The notes under the pieces were generated by a model. It worked only from the letters and a program-made list of their open reading frames with translations. It ran no database searches and was not told the DNA's origin. Below, piece after piece: positions 53,268 through 62,710 of a stretch of DNA of 64,000 nucleotides; the first letter of the stretch is position 1, and each line of letters opens with the position of its first letter. Made by a program: the position numbers and the translations under genes. The DNA is from an uncultured bacterium. GTDB taxonomy: Bacteria > Actinomycetota > Coriobacteriia > Coriobacteriales > Coriobacteriaceae. The stretch is from assembly GCA_905215065.1 (NCBI GenBank), contig CAJMOF010000006.1:69526-133525 (forward strand), given 5' to 3'.

Positions 53268-53406
53268 CCCGGAATGCCGGCAGCCGTCACGGTATTTAAT
53301 TTGCTGCTCTACAGTCCTGCTCACGACGGAGGCCACATTAAGTGGCCTCCTGTTCGTGCGGAACTCGCGACAAATTAAATACCGTGACGGCTGCCGGCAT
53401 TCCGGG
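53268..53406. repeat. Nested inverted repeat: perfect 36-bp arms around a hairpin
   Basis: The arm 53268-53303 (CCCGGAATGCCGGCAGCCG and onward) is the exact complement of 53371-53406. Inside, GGAGGCCAC-ATTAA-GTGGCCTCC (53328-53350). A 26-base direct repeat (GCTCTACAGTCCTGC start) occurs at about 53214 and 53306. Most of the gap 53164-53513 is this element. Confidence 0.85.
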
Positions 53407-53513
53407 AGACAACGTGCTCGGGACCTTAAATAGGCGTCCCCTCCAATCGGGCACGTTGAATGCACGGTACAATTACTTCGGACTTTTCTTTTATTTAATA
53501 GTGGGGTTAATTC

Positions 53514-54962
53514 ATGGCAGAATCTCGTGCGGAGCGTAGGGCTCGTCGTGCTTTGATTGAGGCGGCTGAGGGGTCGGAGGAGAAAAAATCTTCTAAGAAA
53601 TCTAAATCGTCTAAGGATGCGAAGGGTAAGTCGGCCAAGGGCAAGGCTAAGGCCAAGCGTCCCGGCTCTCGTCGGGGCGGGGATAAGGCGCCTCAGACTC
53701 GCTCCAAGCGTCCGCGTAACGATTCGGCTTCGTCTGCGCGTAAGGCTGTGGATCCCAAGTCGCCTTGTTCCATCATGCGGGCTTGCGGTGGGTGCACGGC
53801 GCTTAATCGTCCTTATAAGAAGCAGTTGGCAGCCAAGCAGGCTGCTATGGAGGAGCTGTTTGCTGAGCTCTGCGAGCGCGAGGGTATTGCCGTTGATCCC
53901 ATTCGCGGTATGGGCGTTACCCTGGGCGACCCGGGCAAGTATCCTGCGCCGCGCGGTTTTCGCCATAAGGCAGCCACTCCCTTTGCTCCTGGTAAGGAGG
54001 GTGCTGTCCGCTGCGGCTTCTTTGAGCGCGGCACGCACAAGATCGTTGCCGTACCCGAGTGTCCTGTCGAGGCGCCGGGTGCCCGTCAGATTCTCAACGG
54101 CATCGCTCGCGAGGCCGAACGTCTGCACATTCCTGCCTTTAACGAGGACAAGCACCTGGGCTTGCTTCGCTATGCCGTCGTCCGCCGCGGTTGGCGTACC
54201 GACCAGGTCATGGTCACCCTCGTGACTGCCCAGCGCGATCTGCCGCATGCGCAGGAGTTTTTCGAGGCCGTCGCCGCACTCGATCCGCATATCGTCACCG
54301 TTGCCCAAAACATCAACGGACGCCCTGGCAACGCCATCCTGGGCGAGGAGACCCGCATCGTGTATGGCGCCGAATGCATGCGCGACCAGCTACTCGGCTG
54401 TGAGTTCGACATCTCCCCCACTGCGTTCTACCAGACCAACCCGCAGCAGACCGAGCTGCTCTACCGGCTCGCCATCGAAGACATGGACCTACGCCAGGGC
54501 GACGTGCTTATGGATGCCTACTGCGGCAGCGGTACCATCGGTCTTTGCGCAGCCAAGGCCGCGGCCGATGCCGGCCAGGGCATCATGTTACTCGGCGTGG
54601 AGCGCAACCACGCCGGCATCGCTGACGCACGTCGCAACGCCGAGCTCAACGGCCTTACTCGCAACGCATGGTTTATGGCCGACGATGCCACCGACTACAT
54701 CCTCGATGCCGCCGACAACAACGAACGCGTCGACGTCCTTTCCATCGACCCGCCGCGCGCCGGCTCCACCCCCGAGTTCCTCGAGGCCGCCTGCGCGCTC
54801 AAACCGCGCCGCATCACCTATATCAGCTGCAACCCCGTGACCCAAGAGCGCGACCTGCACCAGCTCCTCGACGGAGGCTATCGCCTGCTCAAGATCACGC
54901 CGGTCGACATGTTCCCCCATACCGACCACACCGAAACCGTAGCGGTCCTCGAGCGCCGCTAA
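53514..54962 (+). CDS. rlmD: 23S rRNA (uracil-C5) methyltransferase, RlmD/RumA family
   Basis: The 482-residue protein has a Lys/Ser/Arg-rich disordered N-terminus (about 1-80), not the usual TRAM domain, and then a 4Fe-4S cysteine set (CSIMRACGGC near residue 85-95 and VPECPVEA). The SAM-dependent methyltransferase domain follows, with FYQTNPQQTELLY, MDAYCGSGTIGL, the catalytic base region SIDPPRAG and the nucleophile in YISCNPVTQERDL. It methylates a uracil in 23S rRNA; RlmD versus RlmCD type cannot be settled by eye. The first part of the gene uses T-ending codons (GCT, CGT) far more than the rest, which is C-rich like its neighbours. Confidence 0.88.
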   Translation: MAESRAERRARRALIEAAEGSEEKKSSKKSKSSKDAKGKSAKGKAKAKRPGSRRGGDKAPQTRSKRPRNDSASSARKAVDPKSPCSIMRACGGCTALNRPYKKQLAAKQAAMEELFAELCEREGIAVDPIRGMGVTLGDPGKYPAPRGFRHKAATPFAPGKEGAVRCGFFERGTHKIVAVPECPVEAPGARQILNGIAREAERLHIPAFNEDKHLGLLRYAVVRRGWRTDQVMVTLVTAQRDLPHAQEFFEAVAALDPHIVTVAQNINGRPGNAILGEETRIVYGAECMRDQLLGCEFDISPTAFYQTNPQQTELLYRLAIEDMDLRQGDVLMDAYCGSGTIGLCAAKAAADAGQGIMLLGVERNHAGIADARRNAELNGLTRNAWFMADDATDYILDAADNNERVDVLSIDPPRAGSTPEFLEAACALKPRRITYISCNPVTQERDLHQLLDGGYRLLKITPVDMFPHTDHTETVAVLERR

Positions 54963-54990
54963 TCCACCCCGGTAGATTTTCGAGACAAGA

Positions 54991-55020
54991 AAGGGGGCGG
55001 CCCGTCTGGACCGCCCCCTT
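54991..55020. terminator. Bidirectional terminator between rlmD and the PHP gene
   Basis: AAGGGGGCGG (54991-55000) pairs with CCGCCCCCTT (55011-55020); the genes are convergent. Confidence 0.85.
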
Positions 55021-55040
55021 CGCTTGGTTTATGAACTCCG

Positions 55041-55862
55041 CTACATCCCCTTGCGCAGGTCACACACGCCGGCTGCCGCCATCTCGCGCAGCAGCGTCTC
55101 GCGGTCGCGCGTCACGATCAAATCCAGCGGGAAGTGAATCTCGTCGAGCATCTTGCGCGCGTGATCGAGCTTGCCAATGGCCATGCCAATGTGGGCATCG
55201 GTCGACACGCCAATACCCACGCCCAGCTCGGCGCAGCGCTCGGCGATCTTGCGGCATACGGCCCAATGCTCAGTGTCGACACCGTGTTCAAGACTATGGT
55301 TGTTGATCTCGATGATCTTGTGCTTGGCCTTGGCCGCCAACAGCACCTCATCGATATCGAACGGCACGCCCGAACGACCCGCATGCCCAAGCATGAACAC
55401 CTTGGGGTGCTCCAGGGCATTGATGTACATCTGGGTCGTTTGGGCGAGCGTCGCGCCTTCGGCAAACTGCGGGTTATGCACGCTTGCCACCAAATAATCC
55501 AAATTACGCGTCACCAAATCGAACAGCGAATGCTCACGACTATACGAATCGCCGGCGATATCGAGCGAAACGGGAATGTCTTCGCCAAACAAGCTGCCGT
55601 CCAGCGAAACGATATCAGCCTCGGCACCACGCAGCACCAGCACGCCGCTCCAAATGCGCGGCCAGATATCCTGGTTAATAAAGAATTGGAAACTGCGCAG
55701 GTCATTGGGACAAGGCGTAACCATCGAGCTTAAATGATCGGCGGAACCGAGCACCTGAAGGCCGCGCTCCGCCGCCCAATAGATGTTCTCCTCGATGGTT
55801 GAGTACGCATGCGCAGAGAACATCGTATGAGTATGAATATCACAAGAAAGAAGGTAGGGCAT
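55041..55862 (-). CDS. PHP-domain phosphatase (YcdX-like)
   Basis: The 273-residue protein starts MPYLLSCDIHTHTMFSAHAY, with the D-x-H-x-H metal motif, continues with LGSADH, GAEADIVSLDG and ASVHNP, and ends with EINNHSL and VSTDAHI, so all the usual metal ligands of a PHP phosphoesterase are present. The ATG at 55862 follows AAGGAGACCCG. Relatives (YcdX of E. coli) act as trinuclear-zinc phosphatases; the substrate here is unknown. It is monocistronic, downstream of the aminotransferase gene on the opposite side of a 160-base gap. Confidence 0.9.
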   Translation of the reverse strand: MPYLLSCDIHTHTMFSAHAYSTIEENIYWAAERGLQVLGSADHLSSMVTPCPNDLRSFQFFINQDIWPRIWSGVLVLRGAEADIVSLDGSLFGEDIPVSLDIAGDSYSREHSLFDLVTRNLDYLVASVHNPQFAEGATLAQTTQMYINALEHPKVFMLGHAGRSGVPFDIDEVLLAAKAKHKIIEINNHSLEHGVDTEHWAVCRKIAERCAELGVGIGVSTDAHIGMAIGKLDHARKMLDEIHFPLDLIVTRDRETLLREMAAAGVCDLRKGM

Positions 55863-56021
55863 CGGGTCTCCTTGTCCAGTATGGCCGTCGCGTATATTCA
55901 TTGTACGCATAGCTTTCGGCAGTCGTAAAACTGCTTCATCCCAATCACACAACGGCATAGACAACGGGGTCTGGCTTAAAACCAAACCCCGTTTCACGTA
56001 AAACATTGTAAGCAGAGCGCT

Positions 56022-57212
56022 TTACTTTCGACGATATTCGTCGGCCAGCTGCTTCCAGGCAGGCAGAGAGTTGACGATTGTCTCATAGCTCACGCAGTAG
56101 CCCAGGCGGAACCAGCCCGGCATGCCAAAGCTATCCGAAGGCACCGCGAGCAGCTCATGCTTCTTCGCGCGCTCACAGAACGCATTCGCATCGGACTCCA
56201 GCGCTTTCACCCATAGGTAGAACGCGCCATCCGGCTCAACATAGGTGTAGCCGTACTCCGCTAGTGCATCGGTAAGCGCGGTGCGGTTGCGAGCATAGGC
56301 CTCGACATCGCTCGGTTCATCAATGCAGTCGATGATTACACGCTGGAAGAGCGCCGGTGCACACACGAAGCCCAGCGTACGGGCGGCACCGGCAACGGCG
56401 GGCATTAGACGAGCTGCCTGAGGATTCGTATTGGGAACCAGGATCCACCCGACGCGCTCGCCCGGTAGCGAAAGCGACTTGGAATACGAGTAGCACACGA
56501 TGGTGTGCTCGTAGATCGAAGGCACCCAAGGCACCTCGGCACCGTACACGATCTCGCGGTACGGCTCATCCGAGATGAGCATAATCGGATTCTCGGGATC
56601 GCGCTTGGCGTTGACCTCGCGCAGAACATTGGCCAGTCGCGTCAGCGTGTCGCGTGTATATACGGCACCGGTCGGATTGTTGGGCGAGTCGATGATGACG
56701 GCAGTCGTCTTATCGGTAATCGCCTTGAGCACGTTGTCCACGCTCAGCTGGAACGCATCTTCATCGGCGAGCGCCTCAACACACGTACAGCCGGCCTTCT
56801 CAATCCAAACGCGATACTCCGGAAAGTATGGGGCGATAACAATAACCTCGTCGCCCGGGTTCGTAACGGCGTTGAGCGTGCAGGTGAGCGAAGCCGCGGC
56901 ACCCACCGTCATAAAGACGTCTTTGCCCTCATAGTTCGTGCCAAAGCGACGGTTGAGCGAGTCGGCGACGGCCGCTCGACATTGCGGCAGACCCGGCGCA
57001 GGCGTGTATCCATGCAGCTGGTCGCTCGGCAGCTCCAATGCCTTCTTAATGGACTCAGCCACGGCGGCAGGTGCCGGAACGCTCGGGTTACCCAGCGAAA
57101 AATCGAATACGTTCTCCGCACCGATCTGTGCCTTGCGCTCAAGGCCATAGCTAAAGATCTCACGGATGATGGAGCTTTCCGCACCGCGAGCATACATAGT
57201 TTCGTTGATCAT
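56022..57212 (-). CDS. PLP-dependent class I/II aminotransferase
   Basis: The 396-residue fold-type I enzyme has the PLP-lysine block SYSKSLSLPGERVGW near residue 240, the NNPTGAVYT block near 180, VGAAASLTCTLNAVTNPGDEVI near 105 and the substrate-carboxylate arginine in GMPGWFRLGYC near the end. It belongs to the AspC/AlaT-like group. The amino acid substrate is not determined; methionine- or alanine-type enzymes look much the same. The ATG at 57212 follows AAAGGGGAACAG, and the longer frame would run into an inverted repeat. Confidence 0.9.
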   Translation of the reverse strand: MINETMYARGAESSIIREIFSYGLERKAQIGAENVFDFSLGNPSVPAPAAVAESIKKALELPSDQLHGYTPAPGLPQCRAAVADSLNRRFGTNYEGKDVFMTVGAAASLTCTLNAVTNPGDEVIVIAPYFPEYRVWIEKAGCTCVEALADEDAFQLSVDNVLKAITDKTTAVIIDSPNNPTGAVYTRDTLTRLANVLREVNAKRDPENPIMLISDEPYREIVYGAEVPWVPSIYEHTIVCYSYSKSLSLPGERVGWILVPNTNPQAARLMPAVAGAARTLGFVCAPALFQRVIIDCIDEPSDVEAYARNRTALTDALAEYGYTYVEPDGAFYLWVKALESDANAFCERAKKHELLAVPSDSFGMPGWFRLGYCVSYETIVNSLPAWKQLADEYRRK

Positions 57213-57271
57213 CTGTTCCCCTTTCGCATAGGCGCTATTGTACGCTTTAGCTGAGCAAAGTGCCGCAGCAA

Positions 57272-57333
57272 TGTTGATTGGGGACAGACTTAAATGCGTG
57301 AAAACGCTCATTTAAGTCTGTCCCCAATCAACA
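57272..57333. repeat. 25-bp perfect inverted repeat with GGGGACAG in the stem
   Basis: The arm 57272-57296 (TGTTGATTGGGGACAGACTT and onward) is the exact complement of 57309-57333. It lies between the ftsH terminator and the aminotransferase start. Confidence 0.85.
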
Positions 57334-57359
57334 GACGGCCCCATATCGCTCAAAAGAAA

Positions 57360-57389
57360 AAGCCTCCGCAGGTTTCCCCGCGGAGGCTT
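57360..57389 (-). terminator. Terminator of the tilS-hpt-ftsH cluster
   Basis: On the minus strand AAGCCTCCGC pairs with GCGGAGGCTT and runs into TTTTCTTTTG. Confidence 0.9.
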
Positions 57390-57401
57390 TCGCCACAAAG
57401 G

Positions 57402-59531
57402 CTATTTGTCGGCGTCGGCATCGACGACGGCATGATCATCATCAGCATCATCGGATGCGGCTTCGGCATCCTCCTGCATGGCCGCCTGCGCAAAGGCCGC
57501 GGCATCAGCCGCCAGCTCCTCCTCGCTCATACGAGGCGCGCGCTTCTTGGTCGGCATGCCGGCCGCCTTGGCATTGCGCTCCTCCTTGGCCGCCAGGATA
57601 TCGCCCTCGCGCTCAAGGTAGGCGTCCCACTCGTTATCGAGCAGGGCATTCACGGCATCGCCCTCGACAGTCTCGCGCTCAAGCAGCACCTTCGCCATCA
57701 GATCGAGCTGATCGCGACGGGCATCCAGGATCTCGACCGCACGACGATGGGCCTCACGCATAATGCGCTGAACCTCGATATCGATGCGGCGCGCCGTCTC
57801 CTCGGAGTAATCCTGGTGATCGGCGTAATCGCGACCAAGGAATACCTGATGCTGCGCCTCACCAAACACTTGCGTACCCAGTTCCTCGCTCATGCCCAGG
57901 CGCGTGACCATCTCGCGCGCCATCTTGGTCGCGCGCTCCAGATCGTTGCTCGCGCCCGACGTGATGTCGTCGCACATGAGTTCCTCGGCAACGCGACCGC
58001 CCAAGAACACGGCAAGCTCGTCAAGCATCTCGTTCTTGGTTTTGAGGAAGTGATCCTCCTGCGGAAGCTGCAGTGTGTAGCCCAGGGCCTGACCGCGGCT
58101 GACGATCGAGATCTTATGAACCGGATCGGAATGCTCCAAGATGTGGCCCACCAAAGTGTGACCGCTCTCATGGTAGGCAATCGTGGTGCGCTCGGCTTCG
58201 GTCATCACGCGACCCTTGCGTTGCGGTCCGGCAATCACGCGCTCCATCGACTCCTCGACCTCGTCCATCGAGATCACGGAACGATGACGGCGAGCGGCCA
58301 GCAACGCAGACTCGTTGAGCAGGTTCGCCAAATCGGCACCAGTAAAGCCAACGGTCATCTGGGCGAGCTTCTCAAACTTAACGTCCTCGTCCATCGGCTT
58401 GTTCTCGGCATGCACGCGCAAGATCTGCTCGCGGCCCTTCACATCCGGACGGTCGACCGTAACCTGACGGTCAAAACGGCCGGGACGCAGCAATGCCGGA
58501 TCCAGGATGTCAGGACGGTTGGTCGCAGCGATCAGGATGACCGACTCGCTTTCCTCAAAGCCGTCCATCTCGACCAGCAGCTGGTTGAGCGTCTGCTCGC
58601 GCTCGTCATGACCGCCGCCCAAGCCAGCTCCGCGCTGACGTCCCACGGCATCGATCTCGTCAATAAAGATGATTGACGGAGCCTGAGACTTGGCCTCCTT
58701 AAAGAGGTCGCGCACGCGGCTGGCGCCGACGCCCACGAACATCTCGACAAAGTCGGAACCCGAGATACTAAAGAACGGCACGCCCGCCTCGCCGGCAACG
58801 GCCTTGGCCAGCAGCGTCTTACCGGTACCCGGAGGGCCCACCAGCAAAACGCCGCGCGGAATCTTGGCGCCCAGCTTGCGATAGCGGTCCGGGTCGCTCA
58901 AGAAATCGCGAATCTCCTCGAGCTCCTCGACTGCCTCGTCCACGCCGGCAACGTCCTCGAACTTGACCTTGGGACGCGTAGCCTCGTTGGTCTTGGCGTT
59001 GGTCTTGCCAAACTGCATGTTCCTATTATTGGCGCCCATCATCTGGCGCATAAAGTAGAACATGATAGCGATCAGGGCAATCGTCGGTAGCACGCTCATC
59101 GCCAAGTCGCCCCAAAAATCGGGGTCGTTGGTGTTGACGATGTACTTGGTGTCGGGGTGCTCCGCCATAAGCTCGGCAAGCGAATCGGAGCCGACATAGG
59201 TCGAGGAGAAGCTCTTGAGCTCGCTCGTATCACCCTTGTCCTTTTTCGTCTTCCAGTAATGACCCGCCACGCTTCCGTCTTGAACCGTATAGGTCAAATC
59301 TTCGACGCGATCCTGCTTAATGGCGCTCACCATCTCGCTCGTCGCGAGCTTAACGGTATTGCTGGAGCTGGCAAAGCCGGAGCCCATGTTAAAGAAGGCG
59401 TAGCCCAGAAGCGCGCAAGCCAAAATAAAATACAGCCAGCCCGTACGCGTGGGCTTCTTGCCTCCGGGCATCCCCGGGATCTTAGGCTCCCGGGGAGTCT
59501 GGGAATTGTTGTCGTTACGGTCGTCGGGCAT
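57402..59531 (-). CDS. ftsH: ATP-dependent zinc metalloprotease FtsH
   Basis: The 709-residue membrane protease has two N-terminal membrane helices (about 30-48 and 142-162) with an outer loop between, an AAA+ domain with Walker A GPPGTGKTLL, Walker B IIFIDEIDAVG, the pore loop ISGSDFVEMFVG and the arginine finger block RPGRFDRQ, then the zinc site HESGH and the third ligand in the LERATKMAREM region. It degrades damaged and regulatory membrane proteins. The start lies one base after the hpt stop, the classic Gram-positive tilS-hpt-ftsH arrangement. The tail is rich in Asp and Ala. Confidence 0.97.
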   Translation of the reverse strand: MPDDRNDNNSQTPREPKIPGMPGGKKPTRTGWLYFILACALLGYAFFNMGSGFASSSNTVKLATSEMVSAIKQDRVEDLTYTVQDGSVAGHYWKTKKDKGDTSELKSFSSTYVGSDSLAELMAEHPDTKYIVNTNDPDFWGDLAMSVLPTIALIAIMFYFMRQMMGANNRNMQFGKTNAKTNEATRPKVKFEDVAGVDEAVEELEEIRDFLSDPDRYRKLGAKIPRGVLLVGPPGTGKTLLAKAVAGEAGVPFFSISGSDFVEMFVGVGASRVRDLFKEAKSQAPSIIFIDEIDAVGRQRGAGLGGGHDEREQTLNQLLVEMDGFEESESVILIAATNRPDILDPALLRPGRFDRQVTVDRPDVKGREQILRVHAENKPMDEDVKFEKLAQMTVGFTGADLANLLNESALLAARRHRSVISMDEVEESMERVIAGPQRKGRVMTEAERTTIAYHESGHTLVGHILEHSDPVHKISIVSRGQALGYTLQLPQEDHFLKTKNEMLDELAVFLGGRVAEELMCDDITSGASNDLERATKMAREMVTRLGMSEELGTQVFGEAQHQVFLGRDYADHQDYSEETARRIDIEVQRIMREAHRRAVEILDARRDQLDLMAKVLLERETVEGDAVNALLDNEWDAYLEREGDILAAKEERNAKAAGMPTKKRAPRMSEEELAADAAAFAQAAMQEDAEAASDDADDDHAVVDADADK

Positions 59532-59532
59532 C

Positions 59533-60081
59533 TTACGAATAAACCTCCGGTTTCAAAATGCCCAGATACGGAAGGTTACGATAGCGCTCGGCATAGTCGA
59601 GGCCGTAGCCCACCACAAAGGCATCGGGGCAATGGGTTCCAACATACTTGGGCGTGACGGCCGAGGTACGGTCCTCAACGTCCTTCCATAGGAAGGCGGC
59701 GACCTCCAGAGAAGCGGGCTTACGGCTCTCGAGGTTCTTCATCAGGTACTTGAGGGTCAGGCCCGAGTCCAGAATGTCCTCGACGATCAGCACGTCGCGA
59801 CCACGGATGTCGATATCCAGGTCCTTAATGATACGCACGATACCCGAAGACTTCACACCGTCGCCATAGCTCGAAACAGCCATGAAATCGATGTTGGTCG
59901 GCAGCTCGATCTTGCGCATCAGGTCGCCCATAAAGACCACGGCGCCGCGCAGGACCGCAATCAGCACCAGATCCTTACCCGCATAGTCGCGCGTAATCTG
60001 CTCGCCCAAGCGAGAGACGATACCGTCGATATCCTCCTGCGTAAACAGAACCTTCTCGATATCCGGATGTTGAGAAGCCAT
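59533..60081 (-). CDS. hpt: Hypoxanthine phosphoribosyltransferase
   Basis: The 182-residue enzyme salvages hypoxanthine and guanine with PRPP. VLIAVLRGAVVFMGDLMRK is the early PRT block, VLIVEDILDSGLTLKYL is the PRPP-binding loop with the two acidic residues, and YVGTHCPDAFVVGYGLDYAERYRNLP is the purine-binding end of the family. It is in the middle of the tilS-hpt-ftsH cluster, about 150 bases after tilS and one base before ftsH. Confidence 0.96.
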   Translation of the reverse strand: MASQHPDIEKVLFTQEDIDGIVSRLGEQITRDYAGKDLVLIAVLRGAVVFMGDLMRKIELPTNIDFMAVSSYGDGVKSSGIVRIIKDLDIDIRGRDVLIVEDILDSGLTLKYLMKNLESRKPASLEVAAFLWKDVEDRTSAVTPKYVGTHCPDAFVVGYGLDYAERYRNLPYLGILKPEVYS

Positions 60082-60229
60082 GACAACCCTTTCTTGTGCT
60101 TAATCGCCCACACACCGCCGTATGGACGCGAACTACACATTCTAGCAGCGCACGGGGTATATTTTCCAGCCCGCGCACCATCAGCGCGGGAATACCGTCA
60201 ACGCCGCACAGAAAAGCTGGTGCGAGGAG

Positions 60230-61771
60230 CTAATCCGCGTCAACCACGCGAAGCAGATAGGCCACGCGCGTCGCCGCCGTGCACTTAAAACGTTCGTCCG
60301 CGCGAACGCCCGCGACCCATACTACGGCACCCCCCGGAGCCGTTCTTACCACGGGTACGCCAGAGCGGTCTGAAACAGGAATGCGCGCCTCGTTCAACAG
60401 GTCTGACACTTTCTTGCTTCGGCCGTTCATCCCCAACGGGCACATCACGTCTCCCGGCACAGGGCTATCCACCCACAGGCGCGCCGATCGTGCCTCGGTG
60501 GGAATCTCCCCGCGCGAGCCGGCTAACATCCGCTCGCCATCGCAGTCGGCAAACCCCAGGGCCGCCGCATCCACCAAGGCCGCAACCTTTCCGGCAGCAG
60601 CAAGCTCGCGGGCACGGTGCACGATATCGCACCCCGGCTCCACAGCCATCGGCTCCGCTGTCAGCATATGCCCCGCCCCCAGCGGCAGACAACCGGGAAC
60701 GGAGATCCAATCGGCCACTAAACCCTCGCGCGCCGCCGGGGCCTTGAACGCCAGCATGCCAAACTCCACACGGGCATCAATTCCCGCAGGAAGCGTAACC
60801 GAGCCCGAGCCCGCAGCGACGCAGGCGAGCACGCGCTCCACGTGCCGCATCTCCGGTCGCGCGTCGGGATCGATGCGCTTAATCGCCAACCGCACGATAC
60901 GCCGTGCAATCACAACCTCAGCGGCGGCAAGACGGCGCGCATCGAGCACCAGTGCGCCCACCGCTTCCTTGCGCAGGCAGCTTCGAAACGCCTGTGCCGA
61001 AAGCTGAGAAAGAAAGGCATCCTCATCGCCTAAGATCTCGCAGGCGGCGCCAATCGTCTTGCAGACGCTCGCATTGCGCTGCGCCACCACTGGCATCACT
61101 CTATGGCGCACGTAGTTTCGCAGATACGAGACATCCTCATTGCTCTCATCTTCACGCCACGGCTGACCATGTACCTGTAGATAGCCCACGAGCTCGCCAT
61201 GAGTTAGGTCAAGCAAGGGGCGCACCACGATATTCCTTCGACGGGGAATGCTCGAAAGCCCAGCCGGGCCCGACCCCTTAATGGCGTTCATCAAAAATGT
61301 TTCCGCGCGGTCCGACGAAGTATGCGCGGTACAGATACGAGCCGCCGTCCGCGGTGCGCCCGATTCGGCACAAAGTTCGCGAACATATCTCCGTGCCGCG
61401 GCATAGCGCACCTCGCGAGCCGCAGCCTCGATATTGCCCGATTCGTCATCAAAATAGGCATGCTCAACACACAGCGGCAAGCCGTATTGCGCGCACAGGT
61501 CACGTACAAAGGCCTCGTCGCCATCGGATGCCTCCCCGCGCAGATGATGGTTTACATGCAGCACGTGCAATCGCTCGCGCGCAATGGGAGCGACGCCGCG
61601 CCCGTCCTGGATATCCAGCTTTGACGTGCAGGCCATAAGGAGCAGCGCCGTCGAGTCCGCACCGCCTGATACCATGAGCACTACGGGGGCAGCGGCCTGC
61701 CGCGTTGCCAGGGCGCTCTTATCCGTCCTCGGCGCGGCATGATGTCCATAGTGCTGAGATACCGTTGGCAT
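60230..61771 (-). CDS. tilS: tRNA(Ile)-lysidine synthetase
   Basis: The 513-residue enzyme converts the wobble C of tRNA-Ile(CAU) to lysidine. The PP-loop VSGGADSTALL is near residue 33, and HVNHHLRGEASDGD, TAHTSSDRAETFLMN and RPLLDLTHGELVGYL are standard TilS blocks. The C-terminal domain is present and ends in the usual RVAYLLRVV region. The ATG follows GAGGAGGAAGCGA. It is the first gene of the cluster and divergent from the YycJ-like gene, 48 bases away. Confidence 0.95.
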   Translation of the reverse strand: MPTVSQHYGHHAAPRTDKSALATRQAAAPVVLMVSGGADSTALLLMACTSKLDIQDGRGVAPIARERLHVLHVNHHLRGEASDGDEAFVRDLCAQYGLPLCVEHAYFDDESGNIEAAAREVRYAAARRYVRELCAESGAPRTAARICTAHTSSDRAETFLMNAIKGSGPAGLSSIPRRRNIVVRPLLDLTHGELVGYLQVHGQPWREDESNEDVSYLRNYVRHRVMPVVAQRNASVCKTIGAACEILGDEDAFLSQLSAQAFRSCLRKEAVGALVLDARRLAAAEVVIARRIVRLAIKRIDPDARPEMRHVERVLACVAAGSGSVTLPAGIDARVEFGMLAFKAPAAREGLVADWISVPGCLPLGAGHMLTAEPMAVEPGCDIVHRARELAAAGKVAALVDAAALGFADCDGERMLAGSRGEIPTEARSARLWVDSPVPGDVMCPLGMNGRSKKVSDLLNEARIPVSDRSGVPVVRTAPGGAVVWVAGVRADERFKCTAATRVAYLLRVVDAD

Positions 61772-61819
61772 TCGCTTCCTCCTCTATTCGTCCGCACTCA
61801 TTGTATCCTTTGGAATCTT

Positions 61820-62629
61820 ATGTCTCGCCTGCACCTTCATATCCTCGGCAGCGGCTCAAAAGGCAACTGCGCACTCGTCGAGGGGCCTCAGGGGCTCATC
61901 ATGATCGACAACGGCCTGTCCCGCCGCGAGACACTTAAACGCATGGCGGAGCTTGGCCTCTCGGCAGACGACGTCGCCGCTCTTGTAATCACCCATGAGC
62001 ATGGTGACCATATCAAGGGGCTCGATGTATGGTGCAAGCACTGGCATGGTCCCCTCTTTACCAGCAGGGACACCCTTTCATGCAAAGAAAACCTTGCGCA
62101 CCTGCCCGTTGAGGAATTTGACCCCGGCGACACGCTCCCCATTGCCGGCATCCAGGTACAAACCTACTCAACATCGCACGATGTCATCAATCCTGTCGGC
62201 TATCGATTCAATGCTCTCGATGATTCCATTGGGTTTGCCACCGACACCGGAGAGTTGTCGAGCAAGGCCATAGGCACCCTCAAAGACTGTCGAGTTCTCG
62301 CGCTCGAAAGCAACCACGATGTAACAATGTTGCGCGAAGGACCGTACCCCCGCTTTCTTCAGGAACGCATCCTGTCCGCAAAGGGGCACCTTTCCAACAA
62401 CCAGGCCGCCGAAGCCGCGCGAGAACTTGTTACCGAACACACCGAACAGCTCATCGCTATGCACATCAGCCAGGACAATAATCGTCCAAGCCTTACCGTC
62501 AAAAGCTATGCCAACGCACTTGATGCAAGTCTCGATGATGAACTCGGCAGCTCTGCCACCCTTCTTCAAGGGCCACGGAAGCTCTCGATATGCCCTGCAA
62601 GCCAGTATCAACCGACAACCATTCAATAG
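61820..62629 (+). CDS. Metallo-beta-lactamase-fold hydrolase (YycJ/WalJ-like)
   Basis: The 269-residue protein begins MSRLHLHILGSGSKGNCALV and has the metal motif THEHGDHIKG, TYSTSHDVINPVGY, FATDTGELS and ESNHDVTMLREGPYP. These are the ligands and blocks of the YycJ/WalJ group, which are 5'-3' exonuclease-like enzymes linked to DNA replication or repair in Bacillus. The Shine-Dalgarno is weak (TTTGGA). The gene is divergent from tilS and convergent with hsp20, with a strong terminator between. Confidence 0.9.
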   Translation: MSRLHLHILGSGSKGNCALVEGPQGLIMIDNGLSRRETLKRMAELGLSADDVAALVITHEHGDHIKGLDVWCKHWHGPLFTSRDTLSCKENLAHLPVEEFDPGDTLPIAGIQVQTYSTSHDVINPVGYRFNALDDSIGFATDTGELSSKAIGTLKDCRVLALESNHDVTMLREGPYPRFLQERILSAKGHLSNNQAAEAARELVTEHTEQLIAMHISQDNNRPSLTVKSYANALDASLDDELGSSATLLQGPRKLSICPASQYQPTTIQ

Positions 62630-62646
62630 CCCACTCAAGACAACAA

Positions 62647-62678
62647 AAGGGGGCTGGGAATCACTTCCCAGCCCCCTT
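62647..62678. terminator. Bidirectional terminator between the YycJ-like and hsp20 genes
   Basis: AAGGGGGCTGGGAA (62647-62660) pairs perfectly with TTCCCAGCCCCCTT (62665-62678). Confidence 0.9.
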
Positions 62679-62710
62679 AATTCATACTCTCGATTGAAGC
62701 AGAGCCATCG

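Noticed and set aside
53217..54308. A 363-codon minus-strand open frame over rlmD
   Set aside because: It is antisense to a gene with complete methyltransferase motifs, and its far end crosses a long inverted repeat.
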